Shown here piece by piece: positions 26,428-35,471 of a DNA stretch of 57,047 nt (the stretch's first letter is position 1; each line of letters begins with the position of its first letter). The DNA comes from Aureococcus anophagefferens (lineage: Eukaryota; Sar; Pelagophyceae; Pelagomonadales; Pelagomonadaceae), in NCBI RefSeq assembly GCF_000186865.1, contig NW_008705561.1:3053888-3110934 (forward strand), in the 5' to 3' direction. The notes beneath the pieces are model-generated. The model was given only the letters and a program-made list of their open reading frames with translations, had not been told where the DNA came from and searched no databases. The translations under genes and the position numbers were made by a program.

Positions 26428-28307
26428 CCCGGCGCGTCCTCGGCGTCGACGTCGTAGATCTCGTAGCGGCCCTCGTCCTGGAAGATGTGCGTGAAGACGT
26501 CGCCCGCGCACATGATGTCCGTCTCGAAGGCGAGGGTCCGCGTCGCGGGGGTGCCGTCGAGCACGCGGTCGCAGCGGAACTGGTACTCGACGTAGCCGAG
26601 CTCGTCGGCGTCGATGACGACGGCGAACTCGACGCCGGGCGCCGTGCGCGCCTTCGCGGGCGCGAAGGTCGTGTCGTGGACGACCATCTCCGCGTGGCAG
26701 CCCGACACCGTCGCGGGCGCCTCGGGCTCGGGCTCGGGCTCGGGCGCCGCGCGCCGCGGCGGCGGCGGCGCGGGCCCGTCCTCGTCGGAGTCGTCGGCGA
26801 AGGACGACGCGTTCGAGTCCTGGCGCGGCGGCGCGGGCCGCGCGGGCGCGTCGTAGCGCCGGTCGATGGCCTCCATCTCGCGCGCGAATTCGTCGCCGGC
26901 GCGTCCGGCCGCCCGCGCGGGCTCCGGCTCCGCGGTCGCCGGCTCCGGCGCGCTCGCCCGGGGCTTGTCGGCGGTGGGCTTCTGGGGCGTCAGCGTCGGG
27001 GGCGTCGCGCCGCCGAAGACGGGCGCGGGCCGGTCGGCCGAGTAGAGCGGCTTCCGGAGGCCCGGCAGGGGCATGGCGAGGTGGCTCGGCTGCTCCCGCG
27101 CGGCCTCGACGGCCCCAAAGTCGCCCGCGTCGCGCGCCTCGTCGAGCATGGAGCGCAACCGCGAGAACTTTTTGGCGCCGGCCCGCTTCGGCGGCGACTC
27201 GGCCGTCTGCGGCCGCTCGCGCGCGGACGGCTTGGGTCGGTTCGCCATGAGCGCCATGCTCTCGTAGACGGCGCTCATGCGCCGCTCCTCGGCCTCGGCG
27301 CGGAGCCGCGGGTCGTTGCGCTCGCGCTCCGCCTCGGCCTCGGCCGCGCGGTCCGCCTCCTCGAGCTGCCGCTCCTCGAGCCGCCGGAGCCGCTCGGCCT
27401 CCGCGCGCGCGGCGTCGGCTTTGCGCTCCTCGGCGGCCGCGGCCTCGTTGGCGCGCACGCGCTTCTCGCGGGCGACCTTCTCCCGCAGCTCCTTCATGCC
27501 CGTGACGGCGTAGACCTCGACGGTGCACTCCAAACCGTAGGCCGGATCGGTGACGACGTACGTGCCGACGTCGTCGAACGTGTGCTCGTAGGACTCGCCC
27601 CGCGTCAGCGGCGGCGCCGCGCAAAAGACCTCGCCGCCCTCGATCTTCGCGCCGACGACGCGGCCGCAGGACAGGTTGTACTCCACGGAGCCGTGCTCCG
27701 CGCGGTCGACGCGCCAGACGCACGCGTGGCCGAAGGCGACGCGGTCGCCGTCCACGTCCGTCTGGAAGTCGCGGATGACGAAGCGGCCGTCGCCCGTGCC
27801 CGTCTTCTTCTTTTCCGGCGGCGCGGGCGCGTCGTCGCCGCGGCCCTCCGCGAGCACCGCGGCCTTGAGCCGGCTCGCGAGCGCGCTCCGTAGACCGGTG
27901 CTCTCGAGCTTCCGCGCGTCCAATTCGCGCTTCAGCTCCAGCGTCTTGAGGCCCTCGACGTCGTCGACGCGCAGCGCCCGCGGGGGCCGCTTCTCCGGCG
28001 GCGGCGACGGCTTCCGCGCCGGCGGGACCTTCGCCGGCGCGGCCGGGTGCGGCGGCGCCGCGTTCAGGATCGGCGCCATGGGCCGGAGCCGCCGCGGCCC
28101 GCCGCGCTTGCCGCCGGAGGCCTTGGCGGACTCGGCGCGCTTCGTGGCCAGCGCCTTGAGCATGCGGCGGTCGTTCTCCTGGTCCTCGTCCTGGGCGAAG
28201 GACGCGTCGTCGTCGTCGACGGCGCGGCGCCGGCCCGTCGTCTGGGGCCGCGGGGGCAGCGAGTCCGCGGGCGAGCCCGGCTCGTCGCCGGGGGCCACGG
28301 GCGTCAT
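26394..28307 (-). CDS. SAP-domain protein with two cupredoxin-like beta-barrel repeats
   Basis: 637 residues from the ATG at 28307; the frame is open further upstream, but that overlaps the divergent gene. A SAP motif lies at ~118-152 (LKTLELKRELDARKLESTGL...ALASRLKAAVL), a DNA-binding helix-turn-helix-like module (family knowledge). Two related domains follow at ~175-268 and ~540-632. Both run from a beta strand with a central GSVEYNL/GYVEYQF to RGESYEHTFDDVGTYVVTD and AGDVFTHIFQDEGRYEIYD. This ending resembles the G-x-Y-x-H-T-F-x-x-x-G-x-Y pattern of plastocyanin-like folds, but the copper ligands are missing. Between them lie a strong coiled coil (~271-365) and disordered Pro/Ala linkers. 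Probably nuclear. Confidence 0.65.
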   Translation of the reverse strand: MTPVAPGDEPGSPADSLPPRPQTTGRRRAVDDDDASFAQDEDQENDRRMLKALATKRAESAKASGGKRGGPRRLRPMAPILNAAPPHPAAPAKVPPARKPSPPPEKRPPRALRVDDVEGLKTLELKRELDARKLESTGLRSALASRLKAAVLAEGRGDDAPAPPEKKKTGTGDGRFVIRDFQTDVDGDRVAFGHACVWRVDRAEHGSVEYNLSCGRVVGAKIEGGEVFCAAPPLTRGESYEHTFDDVGTYVVTDPAYGLECTVEVYAVTGMKELREKVAREKRVRANEAAAAEERKADAARAEAERLRRLEERQLEEADRAAEAEAERERNDPRLRAEAEERRMSAVYESMALMANRPKPSARERPQTAESPPKRAGAKKFSRLRSMLDEARDAGDFGAVEAAREQPSHLAMPLPGLRKPLYSADRPAPVFGGATPPTLTPQKPTADKPRASAPEPATAEPEPARAAGRAGDEFAREMEAIDRRYDAPARPAPPRQDSNASSFADDSDEDGPAPPPPRRAAPEPEPEPEAPATVSGCHAEMVVHDTTFAPAKARTAPGVEFAVVIDADELGYVEYQFRCDRVLDGTPATRTLAFETDIMCAGDVFTHIFQDEGRYEIYDVDAEDAPGHIRVSSAEDD

Positions 28308-28441
28308 GCCACGGGCTAGGGAGGTCAACGACATGCAGTGTTCGGCCGCTTCACGCGCTTTCCATACTGATCTGGGCAACCGCTTGGGCAGCCTCTGCTC
28401 CATTCCCTGCTCCATCGACTCGTTTCCCTGAGGCTGTGACG

Positions 28442-29104
28442 ATGCGGCGCGCGTGCAACGCGATGCGCGCGCTCCTGCTGATCGCGCCGTGCTGGGGCCT
28501 CGTCGCGCCGTCCGGAGATGCCCACCAGTGCTCACGACTGCATTCACCCGCGCGCCGCGGCGCGCGGCTGCACGTCGCCGCGGGCGAGATGGGCTTCCAG
28601 ATGCAGGCCGGACCCATGGTGTCGACGGGCCTCATCTTCGCCTCCTTCGCGGCGCTGCAGCTCAAGGTCGCGGCCTACAACGCCAAGGGCGACGAGCTCG
28701 ACGGCGCGCTGCGGACGCTGCGCGACGCGCGCGTCTCGGAGCTCACGAGCGGCGACCCGGAGTCGAGCGGCGCCGTCGAGGCCGCGGAGCGCCGCGTCGA
28801 CGACTTGCGGACCGAACTGGAGGACGCGCGCGCCGTCACAGTCTTCGGCGTCTCCGCGCGCATCCGGCTCCCGGACCGGTCCCAGGGCAGCGCGCCGCTG
28901 CGGCCCGCGGCGCCGGCGCCGGCGGAGGACGAGCCGTCGAAGCTCCTGGACAAGAAGGCCGTGCGCGTCGTCGCGCTCGCGTCGACGGTCGTGCTGCTCC
29001 TGCCGATCCTGCTGCTCCTCGCCGCGGACCCCATGGCGCCGCCGTCGCCGCGGCTCGCGGCGACGCTGTCCGCGGCCGCGGACGCGAACCCGCCGGGCCG
29101 CTAG
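28442..29104 (+). CDS. Small membrane protein with signal peptide and two TM segments
   Basis: 220 residues from the ATG at 28442. The N-terminus MRRACNAMRALLLIAPCWGLVAPS is a signal-peptide-like stretch. A second hydrophobic segment is VSTGLIFASFAALQLKVAAY (~60-80), followed by a helical coiled-coil region (LDGALRTLRDARVSEL...VEAAERRVDDLRTELED). A C-terminal TM segment is VVALASTVVLLLPILLLLAA (~178-197). The arrangement fits a plastid or ER membrane protein, and the signal plus transit-like Arg-rich segment (SPARRGARLHVAAGEMGF) suggests plastid import in a heterokont. No family identified. Confidence 0.6.
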   Translation: MRRACNAMRALLLIAPCWGLVAPSGDAHQCSRLHSPARRGARLHVAAGEMGFQMQAGPMVSTGLIFASFAALQLKVAAYNAKGDELDGALRTLRDARVSELTSGDPESSGAVEAAERRVDDLRTELEDARAVTVFGVSARIRLPDRSQGSAPLRPAAPAPAEDEPSKLLDKKAVRVVALASTVVLLLPILLLLAADPMAPPSPRLAATLSAAADANPPGR

Positions 29105-29130
29105 CGTAAAAAAAATTAGGAGGCGCCGTC

Positions 29131-30153
29131 CTAGCAGATCGTGCAGCCCTCCTGGTTCGTCATCTCGTAGATTTTCTGCTGCGTGGCGTCGCGCATGTGC
29201 TCCACCTCCGCGCGCTTGTTCGCGGGCACGGAGTCGCACTCCGCGCACTTGACGAACGCGCGGTAGGCCTCCTGGGCGCGCTCGCCGTTGGACGTGCAGG
29301 CGCCGCGCTGCGCCGCCGAGGCCTTGACGAGCTCGAGCGTCGCCTGGCCGAAGTACCAGTGGCCCTTCCACCACGCCGGGTCCGCGTCGACCGCCAGATT
29401 CCCGTCCGTCGCCGCGCAGACGTGCTTCTTCAGCGCCAGGTTCGCCGCGGCGCGGTTGCTGTAGAGCTTGGCGTCCACGGGCGCGTCCCATTTCTTGAGG
29501 AGGTCGATGGCGAAGGTCCAGTGGACGACGGCCTCCGCGTGCCGCTTCGCGACGAAATGCGCGTTCCCCGCGGCCTTCTCCGCCGCGGCCTTGGCCGCGG
29601 CGTCGGCGGCGTCGGACGCGATGGGCGCCGCGGGCCCGTCGTCGGCGGCGGGCGCCGCGTCCGGCGGCGTCGCGTGGAACGGCGCGTCGTCGTCGTCGAA
29701 GGGGATCTTCGCCGCTTCGAGCAGGAGCTCGAGGCGCTTCCGCGCCTTCCAGGCGCGGCCGTAGGTCTTGATGAAGGTCGTCGCGGCGCGCGCCTCGGCG
29801 TAGGCCTCGCGGAAGCGGCCGCAGTCCTCGTAGGCCCTGCTCAGGTCGAGGCGGCACTGCGCGTTTTGGGGGCAACTCGCGACCTCGGCTTTACAGTACG
29901 CCAGCTCCTCGGGCTCCTCGACCTTCTTCTTCTTCTTCTTCCCGCCGCGCCGCGACTTCTTCTTCGACGCCGCGGCCGTCGTCTCCGGCGCCTCCTCGCT
30001 GTCGTCCTCGTCGTCGTCCGGCGGGGCGGACTTGGCGGACCGAGCGCTGTCCAGGGCCTCCTGGCGCTCCGCGGCCTCCTGGTTGAGGCCCTTGAGCTGC
30101 TCCTCCAGGGCGGCGATCTCGGCCTTGAGCTCGGCCTCGGAGCGCTCGGGCAT
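29131..30153 (-). CDS. TPR-repeat protein
   Basis: 340 residues from the ATG at 30153 (MPERSEAELKAEIAAL); the upstream open frame is promoter-like. An N-terminal coiled coil is followed by a Lys-rich run (SRRGGKKKKKKVEEPEE, a possible nuclear signal). A first TPR-like pair (NAQCRLDLSRAYEDCGRFREAYAEAR) and a second set follow (AEKAAGNAHFVAKRHAEAVVHWTFAIDLL, AKLYSNRAAANLALKKHVCAATDGNLAVDAD, WWKGHWYFGQATLEL). This order is typical of Hsp70/Hsp90-binding TPR co-chaperones (family knowledge). The C-terminus GCTIC has a CaaX-like Cys four from the end. Confidence 0.75.
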   Translation of the reverse strand: MPERSEAELKAEIAALEEQLKGLNQEAAERQEALDSARSAKSAPPDDDEDDSEEAPETTAAASKKKSRRGGKKKKKKVEEPEELAYCKAEVASCPQNAQCRLDLSRAYEDCGRFREAYAEARAATTFIKTYGRAWKARKRLELLLEAAKIPFDDDDAPFHATPPDAAPAADDGPAAPIASDAADAAAKAAAEKAAGNAHFVAKRHAEAVVHWTFAIDLLKKWDAPVDAKLYSNRAAANLALKKHVCAATDGNLAVDADPAWWKGHWYFGQATLELVKASAAQRGACTSNGERAQEAYRAFVKCAECDSVPANKRAEVEHMRDATQQKIYEMTNQEGCTIC

Positions 30154-30220
30154 GGGGTCGCGGCTGCGGTGCGAAGCGCTGCGCACAGCGACGAGCACAC
30201 GTTGGCTGCCTGAATTTATA

Positions 30221-30229
30221 TTGCCACAA
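30221..30229. promoter_or_regulatory. TTGCCACAA motif in divergent promoter
   Basis: TTGCCACAA lies between the TPR gene start (30153, minus) and the hydrolase start (30404, plus). The core TGCCACAA recurs upstream of genes at 38270-38277, 43266-43273 and 46365-46372. A regulatory role is inferred from position and recurrence. Confidence 0.3.
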
Positions 30230-30403
30230 AAATGAGCGAGTTTTGAAGGGCATCGAGCAGTGGCAAAAAGCCTGCTCCAGCAAAACGTGGCCTGCGGCCC
30301 GCCCGCGGCGCGCTCCTCCGTCGGGCGCGGGTCCGACCGCGCCTCGCCCGACCCGCGGCGCTCGCGCGGCACAGCTCCACATCTCTCGAACCGTCGACCC
30401 GCG

Positions 30404-31276
30404 ATGCAGTCGACGATCAACGCCGTGGCCTTCCCCGTGCCGCCTCGGAGCTGGAGCGCGGCGGTGCTGCGGCGGCGCAGCGACCTCATCCTCCTCCAGA
30501 CGGCGTCCGGGGAGACGACGGCGGCCGTGCACATCGTCAACCGGCGGCGCGCCGACTCGCGGCCGCTGACGATCCTGTACAGCCACGCGAACGCCGAGGA
30601 TCTGGGCCTGAGCCTGCCGTTCGCGGACGTGCTGAGCCGGTTCTGCGGCTGCGACGTGCTCGCCTACGAGTACCTGGGCTACTCCATCTCGTCGGGCGAG
30701 CCGAGCGAGGCGGGCTGCCTCGAGTGCGTCGACGCGGCGCTCGCGTACCTGCTCGACGACTGCGGCCTGGAGCCGCACCGCGTCGTCGTCTACGGCCGGT
30801 CCATCGGCAGCGGGCCCACCGTCGACGTCGCGTCGCGCACGTCGGGCCTCGGCGGCATGATCCTGCAGTCGCCCATCGCGTCCGCGGGCCACGTCGTGCT
30901 GCCGGAGCAAATGGCCAAGGCGCTCGCGGGCTTCGACCTCTTCAAGAACTACGAGAAGATCAAGGACGTCACGTGCCGCACGCTCATGATCCACGGCCGC
31001 GCGGACACCATGGTGCCCTTCGAGCACGCCCAGATGCTCTTCCCGGAGCTGCGGAACCAGCACCCGCCCTTGTGGATCGACGGCGCGGGCCACCACGACA
31101 TGCCCGACGATTTGTGCCTCAACGCCGTCGCCAACTTCGTCGCCTACATCGAGGAGCGCAACGCCAAGCTCTACGGCCGGGCGTCGTCGCCCGACGACGA
31201 CCCCGCGGACGGCGACGGCCGGGGCCACTGGCTCTTCGGCGGCGTCGCGGCCCTCTTCGGCGGCGGGGGGAGCTAG
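30404..31276 (+). CDS. ABHD17-like alpha/beta hydrolase
   Basis: 290 residues. The ABHD17/FAM108 pattern is clear: ILYSHANAEDLGLSL (oxyanion region), DVLAYEYLGYSISSGEPSEAG, VVVYGRSIGSGPTVDVA with nucleophile Ser133, then LMIHGRADTMVPFEHA (Asp201) and GAGHHDM (His230). ABHD17 enzymes remove palmitate from membrane proteins such as Ras and PSD-95 (family knowledge). The N-terminal Cys cluster that anchors animal ABHD17 is absent here (MQSTINAVAFPVPPRSW), so membrane attachment may differ or be missing. The stop codon interlocks with that of the convergent propeller gene (CTAG, 31273-31276). Confidence 0.85.
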   Translation: MQSTINAVAFPVPPRSWSAAVLRRRSDLILLQTASGETTAAVHIVNRRRADSRPLTILYSHANAEDLGLSLPFADVLSRFCGCDVLAYEYLGYSISSGEPSEAGCLECVDAALAYLLDDCGLEPHRVVVYGRSIGSGPTVDVASRTSGLGGMILQSPIASAGHVVLPEQMAKALAGFDLFKNYEKIKDVTCRTLMIHGRADTMVPFEHAQMLFPELRNQHPPLWIDGAGHHDMPDDLCLNAVANFVAYIEERNAKLYGRASSPDDDPADGDGRGHWLFGGVAALFGGGGS

Positions 31277-32348
31277 TTAAGGCGCTCCCAGGACAGGCCG
31301 CCGTCGGTGGACGAGGCGACGCCGAGGCTCATGGGCGCCGCGCCGCGCGCGTTCGCGGCGTAGTACATCCGGAGGCCGCCGTCCGCCTCGACGACGCACG
31401 GGCTCGACACGGCGCCCGAGTCCCAGCCGTCGTCGCTCGGCGCGAAGACGGGGTTCGCGCCGTCCTTCGCCCAGGTCACCCCGTCCGTCGACGTCGCGCG
31501 GCCCACGCGGTGAGCGTTCTTTTCGTCGCGCGCCTCGTAGAACATGACGTAGCCGCCGGCCGCCTCGATGACGCTCCGGCGCAGGATCGCGCCCGCGTCC
31601 CAGGCGCCGGGCGCGCCGGGCGCGAGGCAGGCGCCGTCGTGGCGCAGCGCGTCCAGAGCACGCCGTTCTTCGACTTCGCGACGCCGACGGCCGATTTGCC
31701 GTCCGAATCCGCCGTCGCGCCGTAGTAGAGGTAGAGCTCGCCCGTCTCGGCGTTGGTCGGCGACCGCGTCACGCAGGGCCAGCCGACGGGCGCGCCGGGC
31801 CTCTCCCAGGAGTTCGGGTCGGGGGACAGGATGGAGCCGTCGGCCTCATCGCCCTCGATGCGGCCGAACTTGACGCCGTCCTGCGACACGCTGACGCCCA
31901 TCTTCAGGTCCATGCCGTAGCACTCGCCGTCCTTGGCGATGCCTAAATCCCGCAGGGCCATGGGCGAGTTCGACCCGCCGAAGGTGTAGAGGAACGTCGC
32001 GTCGCCTCCGTAGAGCACGTCGCCGAGGCCGACGTGGCCGCTGTCGAACCAGTACCAGTCGTCGACGTTGGCGCTGAGGACGGCGCCGCCGGCGCCTAAG
32101 CCGTCGAACTGGCGCTCGAAGGTGAGGCCGCCGTCGGCGCTGACGGCGCGGCCGACGCGGCCCGTGGAGAGCGGCGGCAGCTCTTTGTTGTCCTTGTCGT
32201 CGACGGAGCGGTAGTGGTAGAACAGGGTGTGCGTGTCGCCGGTCTTGATGACCACGGGGCCGCCGAGGCTCACGGCGTCCCAGGCCTTTGGCGTCGCGAA
32301 GGGCGACAGGGCCGTCACTGCCGGTAGCAGTAGCAAGATCGTCGTCAT
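31273..32348 (-). CDS. Secreted/plastid beta-propeller protein (GH32/43-like), one-base frameshift
   Basis: The start MTTILLLLPAVTALSPFATP (ATG at 32348) is a signal peptide. The mature part has repeated strands typical of five-bladed glycosidase propellers: VGRAVSADGGLTFERQF, MGVSVSQDGVKFGRIEG, VGVAKSKNGVLWTR, VGRATSTDGVTWAKDG, LGVASSTDGGLSWERL. The frame is continuous to NGVLWTR, then must shift at about 31645-31648 to LRHDGACLAPGAPGAWDAG..MFYEARDEKN. Restoring one base would give 358 residues. No catalytic triad can be assigned with confidence, so it may be a non-enzymatic relative. The lesion is either an assembly error or early decay. Confidence 0.65.
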
Positions 32349-32420
32349 CGCGCCGGGCCGGCAAGCTCAACAAAGACCTCGTATCCAAGATCACGGCGTC
32401 GTGTGCATACTCGAAAGGAC

Positions 32421-34121
32421 ATGGTGTCCAAGGCAGCCCCCGTCGTGGCGTCGGCCCTCGCGGCCCTCGCGCTCACGGCCGCGCTGCTGCGCCAGGGCCC
32501 CGCCGTCGCCCTGAGCCAGCTCGCGACGACCGACGCCGCGCCCCAGGAGCAGAGCACGACGACGAACTTCCTGAGCGACGACGCCCTGGCCCTCGCCGGG
32601 GAGATCGCATCCGAGCGCGGCATGGAGGATTTGGTGACGGTGCTCCCCGGCGCGAACTTTGTCAACAGCTTCGCGACGTTCTCGGGCTACCTCGACGTTT
32701 CCGACACGAAAAAGACGTTTTATTGGTTCGTAACGGCTCGCGACGCGTCCAAGGCCAAGGACAAGCCCGTGGTCATGTGGACCAACGGCGGGCCCGGCTG
32801 CTCCGGGTTGATCGGCTTCTGGACGGAGATGGGGCCCTGGCGCGCGACGGAGGACATGACCATCGAGCCCTTCGACTTCGCGTGGAACAAGGAGGCGAAC
32901 ATGCTTTTCATCGAATCCCCGACGGGCGTGGGCTTCTCCACGTCGAACAAGGACGCGGACTTCGACGCCGGCGACTGGTCCACGGCCAAGGACAACTTCG
33001 AGCTGCTGAAGCAGTTCTTCGGCCGCTTCCCGGGGCTCGCGGACAACGACTTGTACTTGTCGGGCGAGTCGTACGGCGGCCACTACGTCCCCACGCTGGC
33101 CTCGCTCCTCGTCGGCGCGCGCGACGCGCCCGACGCCAACGTGTCCGACGCGGGCTACAAGGTCGCGGCGAACCTCAAGGGCATCATGGTCGGCAACCCC
33201 TACACGGACCCCGTCGAGAACGCGCACGGCATGTACGGCGCGTACTTCGGCCGGAGCATGGTGCCCGCGAAGATGTACCAGGACTGGTTCGTCAACTGCG
33301 GCTCCCACAGCGAGATGAAGTACTACGCGCTCAACTACTCGGACTGGCCCGAGTCCATCACGGGCGATATGGAGTGCGCGGAGCTCACGGCGGCGATGTT
33401 CGACGCCATCGGCGACGTCGACTACTACGGCCTCGACTTCCCCGTCTGCAACAAGGCCCAGGGCCTCGAGGTTTCTGCGGAGACGGACGCGCCGCCGGCG
33501 GCGGCGGGGGGCACGAAGCAGGCCGCGCGGCTCGCGGCCACGCGGCCGGACCCGTACGCGCGCGCGGACCGCGACGTCGTCGCGGCGGCGAAGCGCCGGC
33601 GCCTCGCCGGCGCGCCGGCGAAGTACGGCTACGACGCCTGCGTCGCCGACTACGCGACGCAGTACCTCAACAAGGCGGAGGTGAAAAATGCGATCCACGC
33701 GAACGCGTCGCTGCTCTGGGCCGAGTGCAGCCTGCCGGACACGCTCCGCTACAACTACGACGACATGAACCTCTTCATGGAGCCCGTGTGGAAGAAGCTC
33801 ATCGAGGCCAAGCTCCACCTCCTCGTCTTCTCCGGCGACGACGACTCGATCTGCGGGCCCATCGGCACGCAGGACTGGCTCGCGCGCCTCGCGGACGAGA
33901 TGGGCCTCTCCGACGCGGGCGAGACGTGGCAGGCCTGGTACTACGTCGACCCGGAGTACGGCGACGGCCAGGTCGGCGGCTACCGCGTCAAGTACCAGTC
34001 CTCCGACGGCGACATGGCCATCGCGTTCGCCACGGTGCACCACGCGGGCCACGAGGTGCCCATGTACCAGCCCATGAAGGGCCTCCACGTCTTCGAGAAC
34101 TACCTCAACGGCACCTGGTAG
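32421..34121 (+). CDS. Serine carboxypeptidase (peptidase family S10)
   Basis: 566 residues with an N-terminal hydrophobic signal (VVASALAALALTAALL). Family motifs are intact: FYWFVTARDASKAKDKPVVMWTNGGPGCSG (substrate loop), LFIESPTGVGFS, LYLSGESYGGHYVPTLA with nucleophile Ser217, LLVFSGDDDSICG with Asp475, and HHAGHEVPMYQP with His544. S10 enzymes remove C-terminal residues in acidic vacuoles or outside the cell (family knowledge). An insertion of ~45 residues rich in Ala and Arg (~350-395) could be a processing linker between two chains. Only 72 bp separates it from the divergent propeller gene. Confidence 0.93.
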   Translation: MVSKAAPVVASALAALALTAALLRQGPAVALSQLATTDAAPQEQSTTTNFLSDDALALAGEIASERGMEDLVTVLPGANFVNSFATFSGYLDVSDTKKTFYWFVTARDASKAKDKPVVMWTNGGPGCSGLIGFWTEMGPWRATEDMTIEPFDFAWNKEANMLFIESPTGVGFSTSNKDADFDAGDWSTAKDNFELLKQFFGRFPGLADNDLYLSGESYGGHYVPTLASLLVGARDAPDANVSDAGYKVAANLKGIMVGNPYTDPVENAHGMYGAYFGRSMVPAKMYQDWFVNCGSHSEMKYYALNYSDWPESITGDMECAELTAAMFDAIGDVDYYGLDFPVCNKAQGLEVSAETDAPPAAAGGTKQAARLAATRPDPYARADRDVVAAAKRRRLAGAPAKYGYDACVADYATQYLNKAEVKNAIHANASLLWAECSLPDTLRYNYDDMNLFMEPVWKKLIEAKLHLLVFSGDDDSICGPIGTQDWLARLADEMGLSDAGETWQAWYYVDPEYGDGQVGGYRVKYQSSDGDMAIAFATVHHAGHEVPMYQPMKGLHVFENYLNGTW

Positions 34122-34188
34122 GGCGCCCCGTCGTAACGCTGTCACACTTTTTTAAACAAGTTTTTAAACCAACTTTCAAGAACGTATA

Positions 34189-34216
34189 TGTCACACTTTT
34201 TTTTTTTAGTGTGACA
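34189..34216. terminator. Hairpin with T-loop between convergent genes
   Basis: TGTCACACT (34189-34197) and AGTGTGACA (34208-34216) are perfect inverted repeats around ten T. A second GTCACACTTTTTT copy lies at 34141-34153. The element sits between the carboxypeptidase stop (34121) and the convergent fucosyltransferase-like stop (34231), in an A/T-rich 110-bp gap. It may guide 3'-end formation for one or both genes; this is inferred. Confidence 0.45.
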
Positions 34217-34230
34217 ACGCTGCGTGCGAA

Positions 34231-35271
34231 TCACGCGACGCAGACGCGCGGCGGCGGGAGGCCCGCCGCGGCGGCGCGCGCGGCGGCGGCCTCGCGGAGG
34301 AGCTCCCCGGCGCTCGAGCCGCGGACGTTGACGACGACGCCGTCGCGCGCGCGCGACGCGGACGCGAGGTCCGCGAAGAAGCCCGCGCCCGCGAAGGGCC
34401 CGTGCTCGCCCGACGCGGGCGATGCCGCGCGGTTCGCGACGACGCTCCGGCAGCCGAGCGCCGCCGCTTTTTTCGCGAGGAGGTCGAGGCTCCGCTGGCG
34501 GTCCGACATGAGAAACACGACGCACGGCGTCTCGACGAGCGTCGCGAGGCACGTCGCCTCTTTCTCCACGTTGCCGCCCGCGTCGCTCGCGCGCTGGTGC
34601 CGCGAGTGCACGGCGAAGGACGCGGCGCCCCGCGGGGCCGGATCGCGCGGCGCGGCGACGAAGGAGAACGCGCTTTCCAGCAACGCGCCGTAGGCGACGT
34701 CGACGCCGGCCCCGAAGAGGGCCCGCGCGCGGCGCCGGGCCGGCGGCGACAGCGCCGACGCGTTGAGCGCGGCGGCCTCCCGGTGCTCCATGACGCCGAC
34801 GTCGAGCAGCCGCGCCGTGGAGCGCTCCAGGGCACCGGCGCGCGCGCGGACGTCGGCCTCCGTCGGCCGCGCGGGCCAGCCCGGCGCGCGCCGCGCGTCC
34901 CCGGACCGGAGGCCTTCCACGGCGGCGACGGAAAGCAGCCACGGCTTTCGCGCGAGCGCCGCGCCGCAGCGCGCCTCCGAGTTTTCTTTCGGGCAGCGCT
35001 TCCAATGGCAGAACTTCCAGACGAGCGTCCGGTCCGTGACGACGGCGACGGCGTAGGCGTTGAGGAACTCGTGGAGCCGGTCGCCGGCCTGCTCGGGGCA
35101 GGAATAAACGCCGAGCACGTACGTCCGCCGGCGCGCCGCGTAGGCGCCCGTCGCCGCCCCGCGGCCGTGTTTGGTCGCGTAGTCGCGCAGCAGGCGGGCG
35201 ACGGCCGCGTATTTGTTGTCGACGCTTCTCGCGTGCGCCGCCGCCAGCGCGAGCAGGAGCGCGCGACGCAT
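34231..35271 (-). CDS. Fucosyltransferase-like (NodZ/GT23-type) secreted protein
   Basis: 346 residues with signal peptide MRRALLLALAAAHARS. The motif YSCPEQAGDRLHEFLNAYAVAVVTDRTLVWKF resembles the N-terminal 'GNRLHEFLNAFA.A...NRTLVW' of fungal/algal nucleotide-sugar fucosyltransferase-like proteins. SFAVHSRHQRASDAGG is similar to the 'HIR..D' donor-site motif, and CVVFLMSDRQRSLDLLAKKA to 'V.LASD...' (family knowledge). It probably acts in the Golgi on secreted glycans. The start codon overlaps a TGGGCAGCCCA motif at 35271. Confidence 0.6.
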   Translation of the reverse strand: MRRALLLALAAAHARSVDNKYAAVARLLRDYATKHGRGAATGAYAARRRTYVLGVYSCPEQAGDRLHEFLNAYAVAVVTDRTLVWKFCHWKRCPKENSEARCGAALARKPWLLSVAAVEGLRSGDARRAPGWPARPTEADVRARAGALERSTARLLDVGVMEHREAAALNASALSPPARRRARALFGAGVDVAYGALLESAFSFVAAPRDPAPRGAASFAVHSRHQRASDAGGNVEKEATCLATLVETPCVVFLMSDRQRSLDLLAKKAAALGCRSVVANRAASPASGEHGPFAGAGFFADLASASRARDGVVVNVRGSSAGELLREAAAARAAAAGLPPPRVCVA

Positions 35272-35281
35272 GGGCAGCCCA
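35271..35281. promoter_or_regulatory. TGGGCAGCCCA motif at a divergent start
   Basis: TGGGCAGCCCA, near-palindromic, overlaps the minus-strand ATG (35269-35271) and precedes the plus-strand start at 35472. Compare 13017-13027 and 43306-43316. Confidence 0.3.
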
Positions 35282-35471
35282 TCACATGCTCTCCCGCTTC
35301 AAAAGTGCAACCTTGGGAGGATATGTGGATGCGGGAAAAACTGAAACGCGCTCTCTCGTCCAGCGCTGTCAAAGCGGTCCGCGGCGCCGCGCGGCCGCCG
35401 AGCGCCCCCCCGGCCGCGCCGACGGCCTCCCGCTGTTCGGCGCCGGTGCGACCGCCCGCCGCGTCGAAAGC

